A stretch of 13,610 bases of DNA from Oscillospiraceae bacterium (GCA_017451665.1 JAFTNX010000025.1:1-13610); one strand, 5' to 3'. Positions 1 to 6,169 are shown, numbered from the stretch's first letter. Program-made: numbers and translations. The notes: a model not told the origin generated them from the letters alone.

Positions 1-31
1 CATCATACAAATGCTTTAATTATAAAACAAA

Positions 32-60
32 AAGGTATCAGGAAATATTCCCGATACCTT
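32..60 (-). terminator. Rho-independent terminator closing the argS-side gene cluster
   Basis: Arms AAGGTATC (32-39) and GATACCTT (53-60) pair. The stem extends inward on the minus strand through one G-U pair to about 13 bp around a 3-nt loop. Reading leftward, it is followed by TTTTTGTTTT. It lies 5 bp after the stop of the methyltransferase-like gene, so it most likely ends that transcript. Confidence 0.85.
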
Positions 61-65
61 GAATT

Positions 66-1007
66 TTAATATAAAATCGCTCCAAATTCAGCACAGATTT
101 CCTTCAGGTTTTCCTCATCAATTTCACAAGTGCTGTCAACAAGCGCCCTGCCGTTGTAATAACAAAGTGCCATTCTGAGGGCCTCCTCAGTTTCTGTTCT
201 GAACATAACCGGAAGCTCCAGCCAGTGCAGATTCTGACTAAGGTGAAAACCGTCATCGTGGGTGTTGATTTCAACAACAATAACGTCATAAACCTCGTCA
301 TCAAAATCTATAAGCTCTTCAGCCATATCACATTCAATGTCAATAGGCTGTGAAAGTGTGATGTGTTCAGGATTTAAGAAAAACGCCTGCAAATGATTAG
401 CTGCAACAAAGGAAGTGTCCTCAATGTCGTCAGCTATAAATTCCATTTCGCTAAGGTATTTCTTAACAGCCTCTACCCTGCTTTGTGAAAGCGCAGAACA
501 GTCAAAAACAACATTCTTAATACATTCAAAATACTTCATATTGTTAAGGTAAGCGTTGTTTTCATTAAGACCTATGTATAACGGAATGTGAATGTATCCC
601 ATAATGTATCTTACAACATCAATGGTTTCTGAACGCTCGCTTTCGTCAATTACCGAAAATCCCACAGCGTCAAGACCTAAATTTTCAAGGGTAATAAGAT
701 ACCCAAGCTCCTTGCCACCACTTGTTTCATCGGTGTCGGAGTCAATGTCGAGAATGGCAACTATCGGCTTGTCAAAACGTCTGCACGCAAGCACAGCAGC
801 CCTCAATTCAGAAAGCTCACTTATCCCCTTTAAAATAAAGGAGGTAGCCCCTTCCTCATCAAGAGCATACGCCTTGTCGTAAAAAACATCAATCATCTTG
901 AAAAAGCTAAGCTCACCAAAAGGCTCGCAAGGTTCTCCAAGCGTTGTAATTATCGCAGGATTAGTATTTTCACTCCACAATCGGGGTAAAGGTATCGGAA
1001 TATCCAT
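66..1007 (-). CDS. Homocysteine S-methyltransferase-like protein, probable pseudoenzyme
   Basis: This 313-aa protein has no signal peptide or membrane helix and is probably cytoplasmic. Residues 50-190 resemble the TIM-barrel half of cobalamin-dependent methionine synthase/homocysteine S-methyltransferase: the ELRAAVLACR helix (67-76), the LGLDAVGFSV strand (110-119), and a strand-helix at 166-187. The C-terminal part (about 260-313, with YYNGRALVDS at 283-292) resembles the short tail seen in clostridial family members. The zinc-binding cysteines expected in the NCG-like and GGCCGT-like motifs are not present: the equivalent segments read GFSV (116-119) and FDCSALS (168-174). The usual N-terminal barrel strands are also missing. 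Methyl transfer from this chain alone is therefore doubtful, and a regulatory or partner role is an inference. A ribosome site GAAAGGA precedes the ATG. It lies 108 bp downstream of argS without an obvious intervening terminator, so it may be cotranscribed. The fold assignment is fairly confident; the function is unknown. Confidence 0.7.
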   Translation of the reverse strand: MDIPIPLPRLWSENTNPAIITTLGEPCEPFGELSFFKMIDVFYDKAYALDEEGATSFILKGISELSELRAAVLACRRFDKPIVAILDIDSDTDETSGGKELGYLITLENLGLDAVGFSVIDESERSETIDVVRYIMGYIHIPLYIGLNENNAYLNNMKYFECIKNVVFDCSALSQSRVEAVKKYLSEMEFIADDIEDTSFVAANHLQAFFLNPEHITLSQPIDIECDMAEELIDFDDEVYDVIVVEINTHDDGFHLSQNLHWLELPVMFRTETEEALRMALCYYNGRALVDSTCEIDEENLKEICAEFGAILY

Positions 1008-1115
1008 TATTTTTTCCTTTCTGTAAACTCAAAAATCAAATCAAACTATACAACCCGTAGACATCGGAAAAATTTTCGGTTTTCTTAAGATTGCAAGTAT
1101 CACGAGCAAAACAAA

Positions 1116-2438
1116 TTACATTGATTCAGGACAAGTAATCTTGAGCATATCAAGAATGTTCTTGATAACCTGCTTGACAGCGCCACACAGTCCAAGTCTT
1201 GCCTGCATGATTTCTTCGCTTTCGCCCTTGACTCTGCACTGTGAATAGAACTTGTGGAACATTGTAGCGATTTCCACAGCATATCTTGTCATTTTTGCAG
1301 GGTCATAAGCCTTTGCAGACTCGTTAACAACGTTTGGAAGTGTAGCAATAAACTTGATAAGCTCTCTTTCTTCGGCAGTTTTAAGGTTTTCAGCCATATT
1401 AGCTGTAAAGTCACAAACCTTAACACCTTCCTCTTCAATACCTCTTAAAATTGAACAAATTCTTGCGTGAGCGTACTGAACGTAGTAAACAGGGTTCTGT
1501 GAAGTCTGTGAAACAGCCAAATCAAGGTCAAAATCAAAATGTGAATTCGGCTCTCTCAGGTTGAAGAAAAATCTTGCTGCGTCAATCGGAATTTCTTCAA
1601 GGAGTGTTGACAAGGTAATTGCCTTGCCACTTCTCTTTGAAAGCTTGTACTTTTCCCCGTCTTTGATAAGGTTAACCATCTGCATAATTACCATATCAAG
1701 TCTGTCAGGATTAACTCCAAGTGCCTGCATAGCAGCCTTCATTCGTGGAATGTAGCCGTGGTGGTCAGCACCAAGAATGTCGATAGCAGTGTCAAACTTT
1801 CTTGTAACAAGCTTGTTGTAGTGATAAGCAATGTCAGGTACAAAGTAAGTAGGAATACCATTTTCACGAACCAAAACTCTGTCCTTGTCGTCCCCAAGCT
1901 CACTTGACTTGAACCACAAAGCCCCGTCAGTTTCATATGTGTATCCGCTTTCCTTGAGCTTTTCAATAATTTCAGCTACTGCCCCACCATTGTGAAGCTC
2001 GCTTTCCTTAAACCATCTGTCATAGGTAATTCTGTATTTGCCCAAATCCTTTTCAAGATTTTCAATATTGATAGGAAGTGCATAATCACAAAGTGCCTGA
2101 CGTCTTTCTTCGCTGTCAGCCTCAACATACTTGTCGCCATTTATTTCAGCGAAATTCTTAGCGTGATTTATAATGTCCTCACCGTGATATGCGTCCTCTG
2201 GCATTTCAATGCCATCTTTGTAAAGCTGGAGGTATCTTGTTTCAAGCGAAGTCTTGAATTTTTCAATCTGGTTTCCTGCGTCGTTAACATAAAACTCACG
2301 CTTTACATCATAGCCTGCCATTTCAAGTACCCCTGCAAGACAGTCACCGATAGCGCCTCCTCTTGCGTTGCCGATATGCATAGGGCCGGTAGGGTTTGCA
2401 GAAACAAATTCCACAAGAATACTCTTGCCTGCGCCCAT
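1116..2438 (-). CDS. argS: Arginyl-tRNA synthetase, catalytic and anticodon-binding part (downstream of in-frame stop)
   Basis: ArgRS charges tRNA-Arg with arginine using ATP in the cytoplasm and is essential in bacteria. This 440-aa piece holds the class I catalytic core. The signature HIGN (HIGH motif) is at 21-24 after VEFVSANPTGP, and KLSKR (KMSKS motif) is at 265-269. The DALR-type helical anticodon-binding domain runs from about 320 to the end and finishes with a family-typical ITCPESM. Upstream, after five sense codons (Y-G-K-T-D), comes a TAA and then the N-terminal domain in the same frame. The YGKTDMGAGK stretch matches the family's conserved linker, so the true gene start is at 2804, not here. 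The ATG at 2438 is used as the start only because it is the first after the stop. Its ribosome site (CGGAAAAACTGAT before ATG) is weak. If the stop is real, this piece would depend on readthrough, suppression or re-initiation. Confidence 0.9.
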   Translation of the reverse strand: MGAGKSILVEFVSANPTGPMHIGNARGGAIGDCLAGVLEMAGYDVKREFYVNDAGNQIEKFKTSLETRYLQLYKDGIEMPEDAYHGEDIINHAKNFAEINGDKYVEADSEERRQALCDYALPINIENLEKDLGKYRITYDRWFKESELHNGGAVAEIIEKLKESGYTYETDGALWFKSSELGDDKDRVLVRENGIPTYFVPDIAYHYNKLVTRKFDTAIDILGADHHGYIPRMKAAMQALGVNPDRLDMVIMQMVNLIKDGEKYKLSKRSGKAITLSTLLEEIPIDAARFFFNLREPNSHFDFDLDLAVSQTSQNPVYYVQYAHARICSILRGIEEEGVKVCDFTANMAENLKTAEERELIKFIATLPNVVNESAKAYDPAKMTRYAVEIATMFHKFYSQCRVKGESEEIMQARLGLCGAVKQVIKNILDMLKITCPESM

Positions 2439-2453
2439 ATCAGTTTTTCCGTA

Positions 2454-2456
2454 TTA
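2454..2456 (-). other. argS: In-frame TAA codon interrupting argS
   Basis: On the minus strand the frame reads ...S-D-E-V-C-TAA-Y-G-K-T-D-M-G. The 116 codons before and 445 after share the same phase, giving a 562-codon frame, which is normal for bacterial ArgRS. At this position relatives usually have a charged or polar residue before Tyr-Gly. One base change from GAA, AAA or CAA would create it. No other stop or frameshift is visible in the gene. Confidence 0.9.
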
Positions 2457-2804
2457 GCAAACTTCGTCAGAAACATTCTTTACAACTTCCCCGAACCACT
2501 TGTCAGAAAAGAAGAAGTTGATAAATCCTGCACCTGCCACCTCGCACTTCTCAAAAAAGCTACCTTCAAGATAAACCTTTGTGAGAATTTTGTCAGCAAT
2601 CATTCTTGGTGCCATTCTGAATGTTCTTGCACAAACCATAGCAACGTTTGTTGACATATCGCCGTTCTTGGCGTCAGCCGGGATTTCCACGTTAAACGCC
2701 GGAATAGCCTCGTTTGCAAGCTCCCCGTCAGCTACAAGCTCAGCAAGTGCCTTTAAAATTATTTCTCTTACTTCGTCAGAGGCAGTTTTAATTAAATTTG
2801 CCAT
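2454..2804 (-). CDS. argS: Arginyl-tRNA synthetase, N-terminal tRNA-binding domain (upstream of in-frame stop)
   Basis: This 116-aa piece is the N-terminal additional domain of ArgRS (Arg_tRNA_synt_N, Add-1), which in the family recognises the D-loop/elbow of tRNA-Arg. Family-like features are the NVEIPADAKNGDMSTNVAM stretch (38-56), the helix with RMAPRMIADKI (67-77), and the terminal AGAGFINFFF strand (91-100) before VVKNVSDEVC. The start is well supported: AAAGGA lies about 9 nt before ATG at 2804. It begins 20 bp after the DUF1934 stop, so the two are probably one operon, the usual order in Firmicutes (ywiB-argS in Bacillus). It ends at a TAA that interrupts the conserved linker into the catalytic domain. 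On its own this peptide cannot aminoacylate. Confidence 0.88.
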   Translation of the reverse strand: MANLIKTASDEVREIILKALAELVADGELANEAIPAFNVEIPADAKNGDMSTNVAMVCARTFRMAPRMIADKILTKVYLEGSFFEKCEVAGAGFINFFFSDKWFGEVVKNVSDEVC

Positions 2805-2824
2805 AAATAACAGTCCTTTTCAAT

Positions 2825-3244
2825 TTATTTTACGTCAATGTCTATTTCAAAATCCCCGATGTAGCTTGCATTTATGTCAAGCACATATGAAAATTTAAGC
2901 TTTCCACCATTTTCATCAAGGGTTGATTTTATATCCTGTGCATTCACACCGATTGTGAAATCCCCGTATGGAGTTCCGTATCGACAAAAATGCTTTTTGC
3001 CTTTTTCAATGATAAGCTGACTTGAAGCAGCCCCTTTTCTCTCCATAATAACCTTGTCCTGCGCAAAAACTTCAAGAGTAGTAACCGACCCTTCAAAGCC
3101 TGTCGCTTCAGATTCCTCATAGGAAATAACGTAATTTCCGTTTGTGAAGCTCAGTTTTCCCTTTGTAAAAAGCTCGGTAGACTGCTTGTCGTTTCCGTCG
3201 GACTGACAGCTTATGAGAGTAATATTAACATCCTTAGCCTTCAA
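2825..3244 (-). CDS. DUF1934 (YwiB-like) beta-barrel protein
   Basis: This small cytoplasmic protein of 139 aa belongs to the DUF1934/YwiB family, a calycin-like beta-barrel of unknown biochemical role, usually found directly upstream of argS in Firmicutes. Alternating strand-forming segments are visible: the N-terminal KDVNITLISCQSDG, then NYVISYEE, the GSVTTLEVF segment, and near the end GKLKFSYVLDI and IGDFEIDIDVK. I chose the TTG at 3244 because AAGGAG lies 7 nt upstream of it and 139 aa fits the family. The open frame extends upstream to 3376, but that extension would cover the promoter and has no ribosome site. Its promoter (3282-3310) probably drives argS and perhaps the methyltransferase-like gene too. 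The function remains unknown. Confidence 0.8.
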   Translation of the reverse strand: MKAKDVNITLISCQSDGNDKQSTELFTKGKLSFTNGNYVISYEESEATGFEGSVTTLEVFAQDKVIMERKGAASSQLIIEKGKKHFCRYGTPYGDFTIGVNAQDIKSTLDENGGKLKFSYVLDINASYIGDFEIDIDVK

Positions 3245-3281
3245 TTTAAAGCTCCTTTTTAAAAAATAGTCATACATATGA

Positions 3282-3310
3282 ATTATAGCACATTCCCATT
3301 TAAATTGCAA
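3282..3310 (-). promoter_or_regulatory. Sigma-A promoter of the DUF1934-argS operon
   Basis: The minus strand shows TTGCAA (3310-3305), a 17-bp spacer and TATAAT (3287-3282), with TGC directly before the -10 (extended -10). It lies about 38 bp before the TTG start. It is divergent from the tRNA-Ser promoter, which has the same hexamers and spacing. Confidence 0.82.
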
Positions 3311-3405
3311 CCGTAAAAATCGGGAATAAACTGCCAAATTTACGCAAAATGAGAATATACAAATTGACTTTTTCAATAGTTTAAGGTGTTCGGAATAAAA
3401 AATGC

Positions 3406-3434
3406 TTGCAAAACCCCGTAAAATGTGTTATAAT
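3406..3434 (+). promoter_or_regulatory. Sigma-A promoter of the tRNA-Ser gene
   Basis: TTGCAA (3406-3411), 17 bp, TATAAT (3429-3434), with TGT before the -10. The predicted transcript start is about 10 bp before the mature tRNA 5' end at 3451. Confidence 0.85.
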
Positions 3435-3450
3435 TTTCATCGTGATATAT

Positions 3451-3541
3451 GGAGATGTATCGAAGTGGTCATAACGAGAACGACTCGAAATCGTTTGAAC
3501 GGTAACACGTTCCGTGGGTTCGAATCCCACCATCTCCGCCA
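3451..3541 (+). tRNA. tRNA-Ser (anticodon CGA)
   Basis: The sequence folds as a class II tRNA. The acceptor stem GGAGATG/CATCTCC has discriminator G and an encoded CCA. The anticodon stem AACGA/TCGTT carries loop CTCGAAA, with anticodon CGA at 3486-3488. The long variable arm is GAACG/CGTTC, and the T arm GTGGG/CCCAC carries loop TTCGAAT. The long variable arm is the serine hallmark, and the tRNA reads UCG codons. It has its own promoter and is followed 2 bp later by a terminator, so it is a single-gene unit. It is the only plus-strand gene in the window. A 14-bp copy of its 3' end recurs at 3735-3748. Confidence 0.96.
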
Positions 3542-3543
3542 GA

Positions 3544-3583
3544 AAATAAAGTCATTACCTTCAGGTAATGACTTTATTTTTTT
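3544..3583 (+). terminator. Terminator of tRNA-Ser
   Basis: Near-perfect arms of about 16 bp (3544-3560 and 3563-3579) around a TTCA loop end in a run of seven T. The A-run on the 5' side means it could also act on minus-strand transcripts. Confidence 0.88.
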
Positions 3584-3610
3584 ACGAATGTGTGAGTAAG
3601 CAGAAACCAC
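3567..3610. repeat. Copy A of a 44-bp direct repeat
   Basis: This segment begins in the 3' arm of the tRNA terminator (AATGACTTTATT) and ends in AAACCAC. It matches 3841-3884 at 42 of 44 positions, with two A/G differences. Together with the duplicated tRNA 3' end it suggests a local duplication or an insertion/excision event. Confidence 0.85.
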
Positions 3611-3631
3611 TTGAAATTTCCAAACAAACTT

Positions 3632-3699
3632 GATTTTCATGGTTTTTTGGCAAATTCATTTGTCAAAAAATCGGTGATATTATCACCGAAATGAAAATC
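3632..3699. other. Compact three-way-junction palindrome (possible ncRNA or small mobile repeat)
   Basis: The outer arms GATTTTCAT (3632-3640) and ATGAAAATC (3691-3699) are perfect complements. They enclose two back-to-back hairpins: 3643-3670 (12-bp stem with one G-T pair, TTCA loop) and 3671-3689 (TCGGTGAT/ATCACCGA, ATT loop). Almost every base in the 68-bp element is paired. I see no coding frame or promoter for it. It could be a structured RNA, a remnant of a palindromic repeat, or a recombination site. Confidence 0.55.
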
Positions 3700-3734
3700 C
3701 GAACAAAATCAAACGTAGTGCAGATTTTTGTTCA

Positions 3735-3748
3735 ACCATCTCCGCCAG
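3735..3748 (+). repeat. Duplicated tRNA-Ser 3' end (att-like fragment)
   Basis: The sequence ACCATCTCCGCCAG is identical to 3529-3542, the last 13 bases of tRNA-Ser plus one. No other tRNA arm precedes it, so this is not a functional tRNA. It overlaps by one base a palindrome at 3748-3764 (GCAAACG-TGA-CGTTTGC). It may be a tRNA-fragment attachment site left by an integrative element, or the remnant of a second tRNA-Ser gene lost by recombination. Confidence 0.7.
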
Positions 3749-3771
3749 CAAACGTGACGTTTGCATCCACC

Positions 3772-3807
3772 TCCCTCCCAGAGAAATCTGTGAGGGATTT
3801 TTATTTT
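3772..3807 (+). terminator. Orphan plus-strand terminator after the tRNA fragment
   Basis: TCCCTC-C-CAGA pairs with TCTG-T-GAGGGA around a GAAA tetraloop and is followed by TTTTTATTTT. It sits 24 bp after the tRNA 3' fragment, where a tRNA terminator would lie. This supports an ancestral second tRNA unit here. Confidence 0.75.
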
Positions 3808-3840
3808 GAGTGGCTCGGGGTTATAATTACGTTTTTTAAA

Positions 3841-3884
3841 AATGACTTTATTTTTTTGCGAATGTGTGAGTAAGCAGAAGCCAC
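3841..3884. repeat. Copy B of the 44-bp direct repeat
   Basis: This matches 3567-3610 at 42 of 44 bases. It carries only the 3' arm and T run of the tRNA terminator, so it cannot itself form that hairpin. It lies just before the terminator of the 701-aa protein gene. Confidence 0.85.
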
Positions 3885-3886
3885 AT

Positions 3887-3915
3887 AAAAACCCCCACCT
3901 TAAAAGATGGGGGTT
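3887..3915 (-). terminator. Terminator of the TIR/TPR membrane protein gene
   Basis: On the minus strand AACCCCCATCTT pairs with the GGTGGGGGTT arm (one A-C mismatch), followed by TTTTT. It starts 7 bp after the stop codon. Confidence 0.88.
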
Positions 3916-3922
3916 GATATCG

Positions 3923-6028
3923 TTATTCCACGTCGTCCTTAGAAAGGAAGTCGTAATTCTTTGGCATTGATGTGAGCATGTGTCTTCTGCAATCGTCAGG
4001 GTCAGTAAAAATATATCTTACTCTGTACCACGCACCGCTGTCACAAACCTTGCAATGCCCGTGAGTAGTTTTCTTTGTGTTTCCACAAGTAGCACAAAGA
4101 ATAACGTCGCCCACTTCGTCAAGCTTTTCTTCAAGCTTTTCGCATTCCTTTTTGTATTTAGCGCTCTTTTTCTTGAATTTCTTGTATGCGTTTTTCTCAA
4201 CCATACGCTTTCTCATTCCAGAACAAGCGTAGATAATTACAAAAATTATAATTACCACAGCTGAAATTCCGAAAGCAATAGCGCAGGTTTTCATAGGCTT
4301 GCCCATGTATTCCTTCAAAACTGCAAAGCATACAGCACCTGCAATAAGAAGCAGAGCCACAGCCAGAAGAATCATCTTAATCGGCTCAAGTTTTCTCAGA
4401 ACCTCCTGCTTTTCCCCTGCCTCAGCCTCAAGCACAGAAAGCTCGCTGTTCATAGCCTCCATTTTTTCGCTCAGAGCCTTGTACTGCTCAACGTAAGGCT
4501 TTCTCTTCTTTTCGATGTATTCGTATCTGGAATTTTCCTTTTCCACAACGCTCTTGTTCTTGTCAAGAAGCTGGTCAAGCTTTGTCTTTTCAACGTCATT
4601 TGCATAAGCATACGCCTTTTTGAAAAGCTCGTCATTCTGAATGATAAACTTGATGTTTGCATTTAAAATTTCTTCAAAGCTCTTGTAGTTACGGCTTGCC
4701 AAGAATTTACAAAGATAAGCCTGTGAAGACTCAGGGTTTCCGATAAGTTCCTGAGTTGCAAGTCTTGTAGCCTCAGTAAATTCCCCTTCCGAAAGCCACA
4801 TAAAGGCTCTTTCAAGAAGTGAGCTGTTGCTTCTCACCATCTTTTCATAAACAGCCTTTTCCTTGCCTGTCGCAAGATTATAAGCCTTTTCAAAATAAGC
4901 ATTCTCCATAAGCGCAAACTTGAATTTGCCCTTCATAGCTTCCTTTTCACGGGTTTTCTGCTGAACAAGGAACTTTCCGAAATACGCTCTTGAGCTCTTA
5001 GGATAAATGCTGATTGCCTTGTCGAGAATTTCATCAGCCTTTTCCCAGCTTCTCTCGTCAATACAGTCAAAGCCCTTTTCAATCATAGTGTCAGCTGTTG
5101 AAAGAAAAGCCTTGTTCTTTTCACGCTTTTTGTATGCAGTAATAAAATGTTCAACCTCACCGATAAGGTCTTTAAGACCGCTGTGGGATTTAGCATCATA
5201 AGCCTTGACACCGTTAAATTCACTCGGAAGCTCGTCAACGCCCATTTCCTTGTAGCAAACAAACATAGCCTTGCTGTCGTTGTCGTCAGCATAGTCAATG
5301 TAACTGTCCCATAAAGCACGCACATCACTTGCGTAGAAGTTGTTGTTGCTTGTGCCGACAGCAACCATAACCTTAGCGCTGTTCAGAGCACCGTCAACGT
5401 ATGAGTTATAAACCGAGCCAAGACGTTCTCTCAAAGCACTGCCCATAAGAACAACCTTTAAGCCTGCGTCAACAAGCTCGTTGTAAATCCCCTGTGAAAG
5501 CACAGCGTCAGAGGTTTTCAACCCGTCAGCGTCCTTTTCCAGATAACAGATAACAACATCACAGCTTGCGTTTACGCCGTTCTGTCTGAAAGCCTCAACC
5601 TGTAAAGCAGAAATAGTTTCAGCCTCAGCTTTAAGCACTTCTTTAGCTTCCTCGTCGCATCTTTCAAGAGCGTTCTTGTAATTGATGTCATCAAAAACGC
5701 TGTCAAGTGAAGTTCTCTGACTGCAAGCAAATCTTTCGGCAGTTTCTCCGTTTGTTTCATATGTAATTCCGTATTTACACAGACAAAGCCCCCAATATCC
5801 TTCAGCCTCGTCAGGATAATCAATAATAGCTGTTCTGAAATCAGCTTCAGCTTCAGCAAATTCTCCCTTTATTCTGTGTCCGTTTGCACGGTTTAAAATC
5901 TTAAGAAGTTCCTCATTGTCAGAAGATACAGTCTGTCTTGAACCACAGCACTTACATTCATAAACACTGCGTTCATCGTCAAGTTCTATATAGCCTCCAC
6001 ACATTTTACATTTAAATGCGTACACCAT
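3923..6028 (-). CDS. Zinc-ribbon/TIR-like/TPR/coiled-coil protein with two membrane helices
   Basis: This is a 701-aa multidomain protein. The N-terminal zinc ribbon has C7, C10, C25 and C28. A TPR-like helical pair occupies about 40-90. A TIR-like domain spans about 155-285, with strand CDVVICY (156-162), then a glycine-terminated loop and helix with TSDAVLSQGIYNEL, LKVVLMGSALRERLG (190-204), and a helix-strand NSAKVMVAVG (216-225). TPR-like repeats run about 305-490 and a charged coiled coil 490-550. Two hydrophobic helices lie at about 551-572 and 581-601, followed by a lysine-rich coiled coil and a C-terminal zinc ribbon (C645, C648, C659, C662). In related clostridial TIR proteins the motif after the NxxF region reads like NEW. 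Here it is ALW (238-240), so the presumed catalytic Glu is Leu239 and NADase activity is doubtful. The start has AAGGAG 4-5 nt upstream. It is a single-gene unit with its own consensus promoter and terminator. A role in sensing, envelope stress or defence scaffolding is inference only. Confidence 0.75.
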   Translation of the reverse strand: MVYAFKCKMCGGYIELDDERSVYECKCCGSRQTVSSDNEELLKILNRANGHRIKGEFAEAEADFRTAIIDYPDEAEGYWGLCLCKYGITYETNGETAERFACSQRTSLDSVFDDINYKNALERCDEEAKEVLKAEAETISALQVEAFRQNGVNASCDVVICYLEKDADGLKTSDAVLSQGIYNELVDAGLKVVLMGSALRERLGSVYNSYVDGALNSAKVMVAVGTSNNNFYASDVRALWDSYIDYADDNDSKAMFVCYKEMGVDELPSEFNGVKAYDAKSHSGLKDLIGEVEHFITAYKKREKNKAFLSTADTMIEKGFDCIDERSWEKADEILDKAISIYPKSSRAYFGKFLVQQKTREKEAMKGKFKFALMENAYFEKAYNLATGKEKAVYEKMVRSNSSLLERAFMWLSEGEFTEATRLATQELIGNPESSQAYLCKFLASRNYKSFEEILNANIKFIIQNDELFKKAYAYANDVEKTKLDQLLDKNKSVVEKENSRYEYIEKKRKPYVEQYKALSEKMEAMNSELSVLEAEAGEKQEVLRKLEPIKMILLAVALLLIAGAVCFAVLKEYMGKPMKTCAIAFGISAVVIIIFVIIYACSGMRKRMVEKNAYKKFKKKSAKYKKECEKLEEKLDEVGDVILCATCGNTKKTTHGHCKVCDSGAWYRVRYIFTDPDDCRRHMLTSMPKNYDFLSKDDVE

Positions 6029-6080
6029 ATCACTCCTTTTGCACTAAAAAAGTGTAAATTTCGCCATAATATTTATACAA

Positions 6081-6109
6081 ATTATACTACATCAATAAAC
6101 TTTTGTCAA
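6081..6109 (-). promoter_or_regulatory. Full-consensus sigma-A promoter for the TIR/TPR protein gene
   Basis: TTGACA (6109-6104), a 17-bp spacer and TATAAT (6086-6081) on the minus strand match the consensus exactly. It lies 52 bp before the ATG. This predicts strong, probably constitutive transcription unless a repressor acts; I see no clear operator. Confidence 0.88.
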
Positions 6110-6131
6110 TGTTTTTTGTAAAATCTTTGTA

Positions 6132-6162
6132 AAATAGGCTGTTCTCACAAAAAGAACAGCCT
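6132..6162 (-). terminator. Terminator of the ABC exporter operon
   Basis: AGGCTGTTCT (6136-6145) pairs with AGAACAGCCT (6153-6162). Reading leftward it is followed by ATTTT, and on the plus side by TTTTTT, so it may work in both directions. It begins 8 bp after the last exporter gene. Confidence 0.85.
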
Positions 6163-6169
6163 TTTTTCA

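Noticed and set aside
1008..1115. Separate promoter or terminator between argS and the methyltransferase-like gene
   Set aside because: A TATAGT is present without a credible -35, and the nearly palindromic CGGAAAAATTTTCGG does not form a proper stem with loop.
1992..2654. 220-codon open frame on the plus strand, antisense to argS
   Set aside because: It is complementary to the conserved argS coding sequence. Its length follows from the codon pattern of argS, and no ribosome site or known family is visible.
3245..3376. N-terminal extension of the DUF1934 protein (44 extra residues from an ATG at 3376)
   Set aside because: It would cover the promoter and lacks a ribosome site, whereas TTG at 3244 has AAGGAG at good spacing and gives the family length.
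3437..3640. Open frame of 67 codons on the minus strand containing WWDSNPR
   Set aside because: It is antisense to tRNA-Ser and its terminator. The peptide is the familiar spurious translation of a tRNA gene, with no ribosome site.
3691..3873. Open frame of 60 codons on the plus strand
   Set aside because: It runs through the palindrome, the tRNA fragment and a terminator, has no ribosome site, and shows no protein-like composition.
3541..3922. CRISPR array suspected from several repeats
   Set aside because: There are only two copies of the 44-bp repeat, with unequal surroundings and no regular spacers or cas genes.
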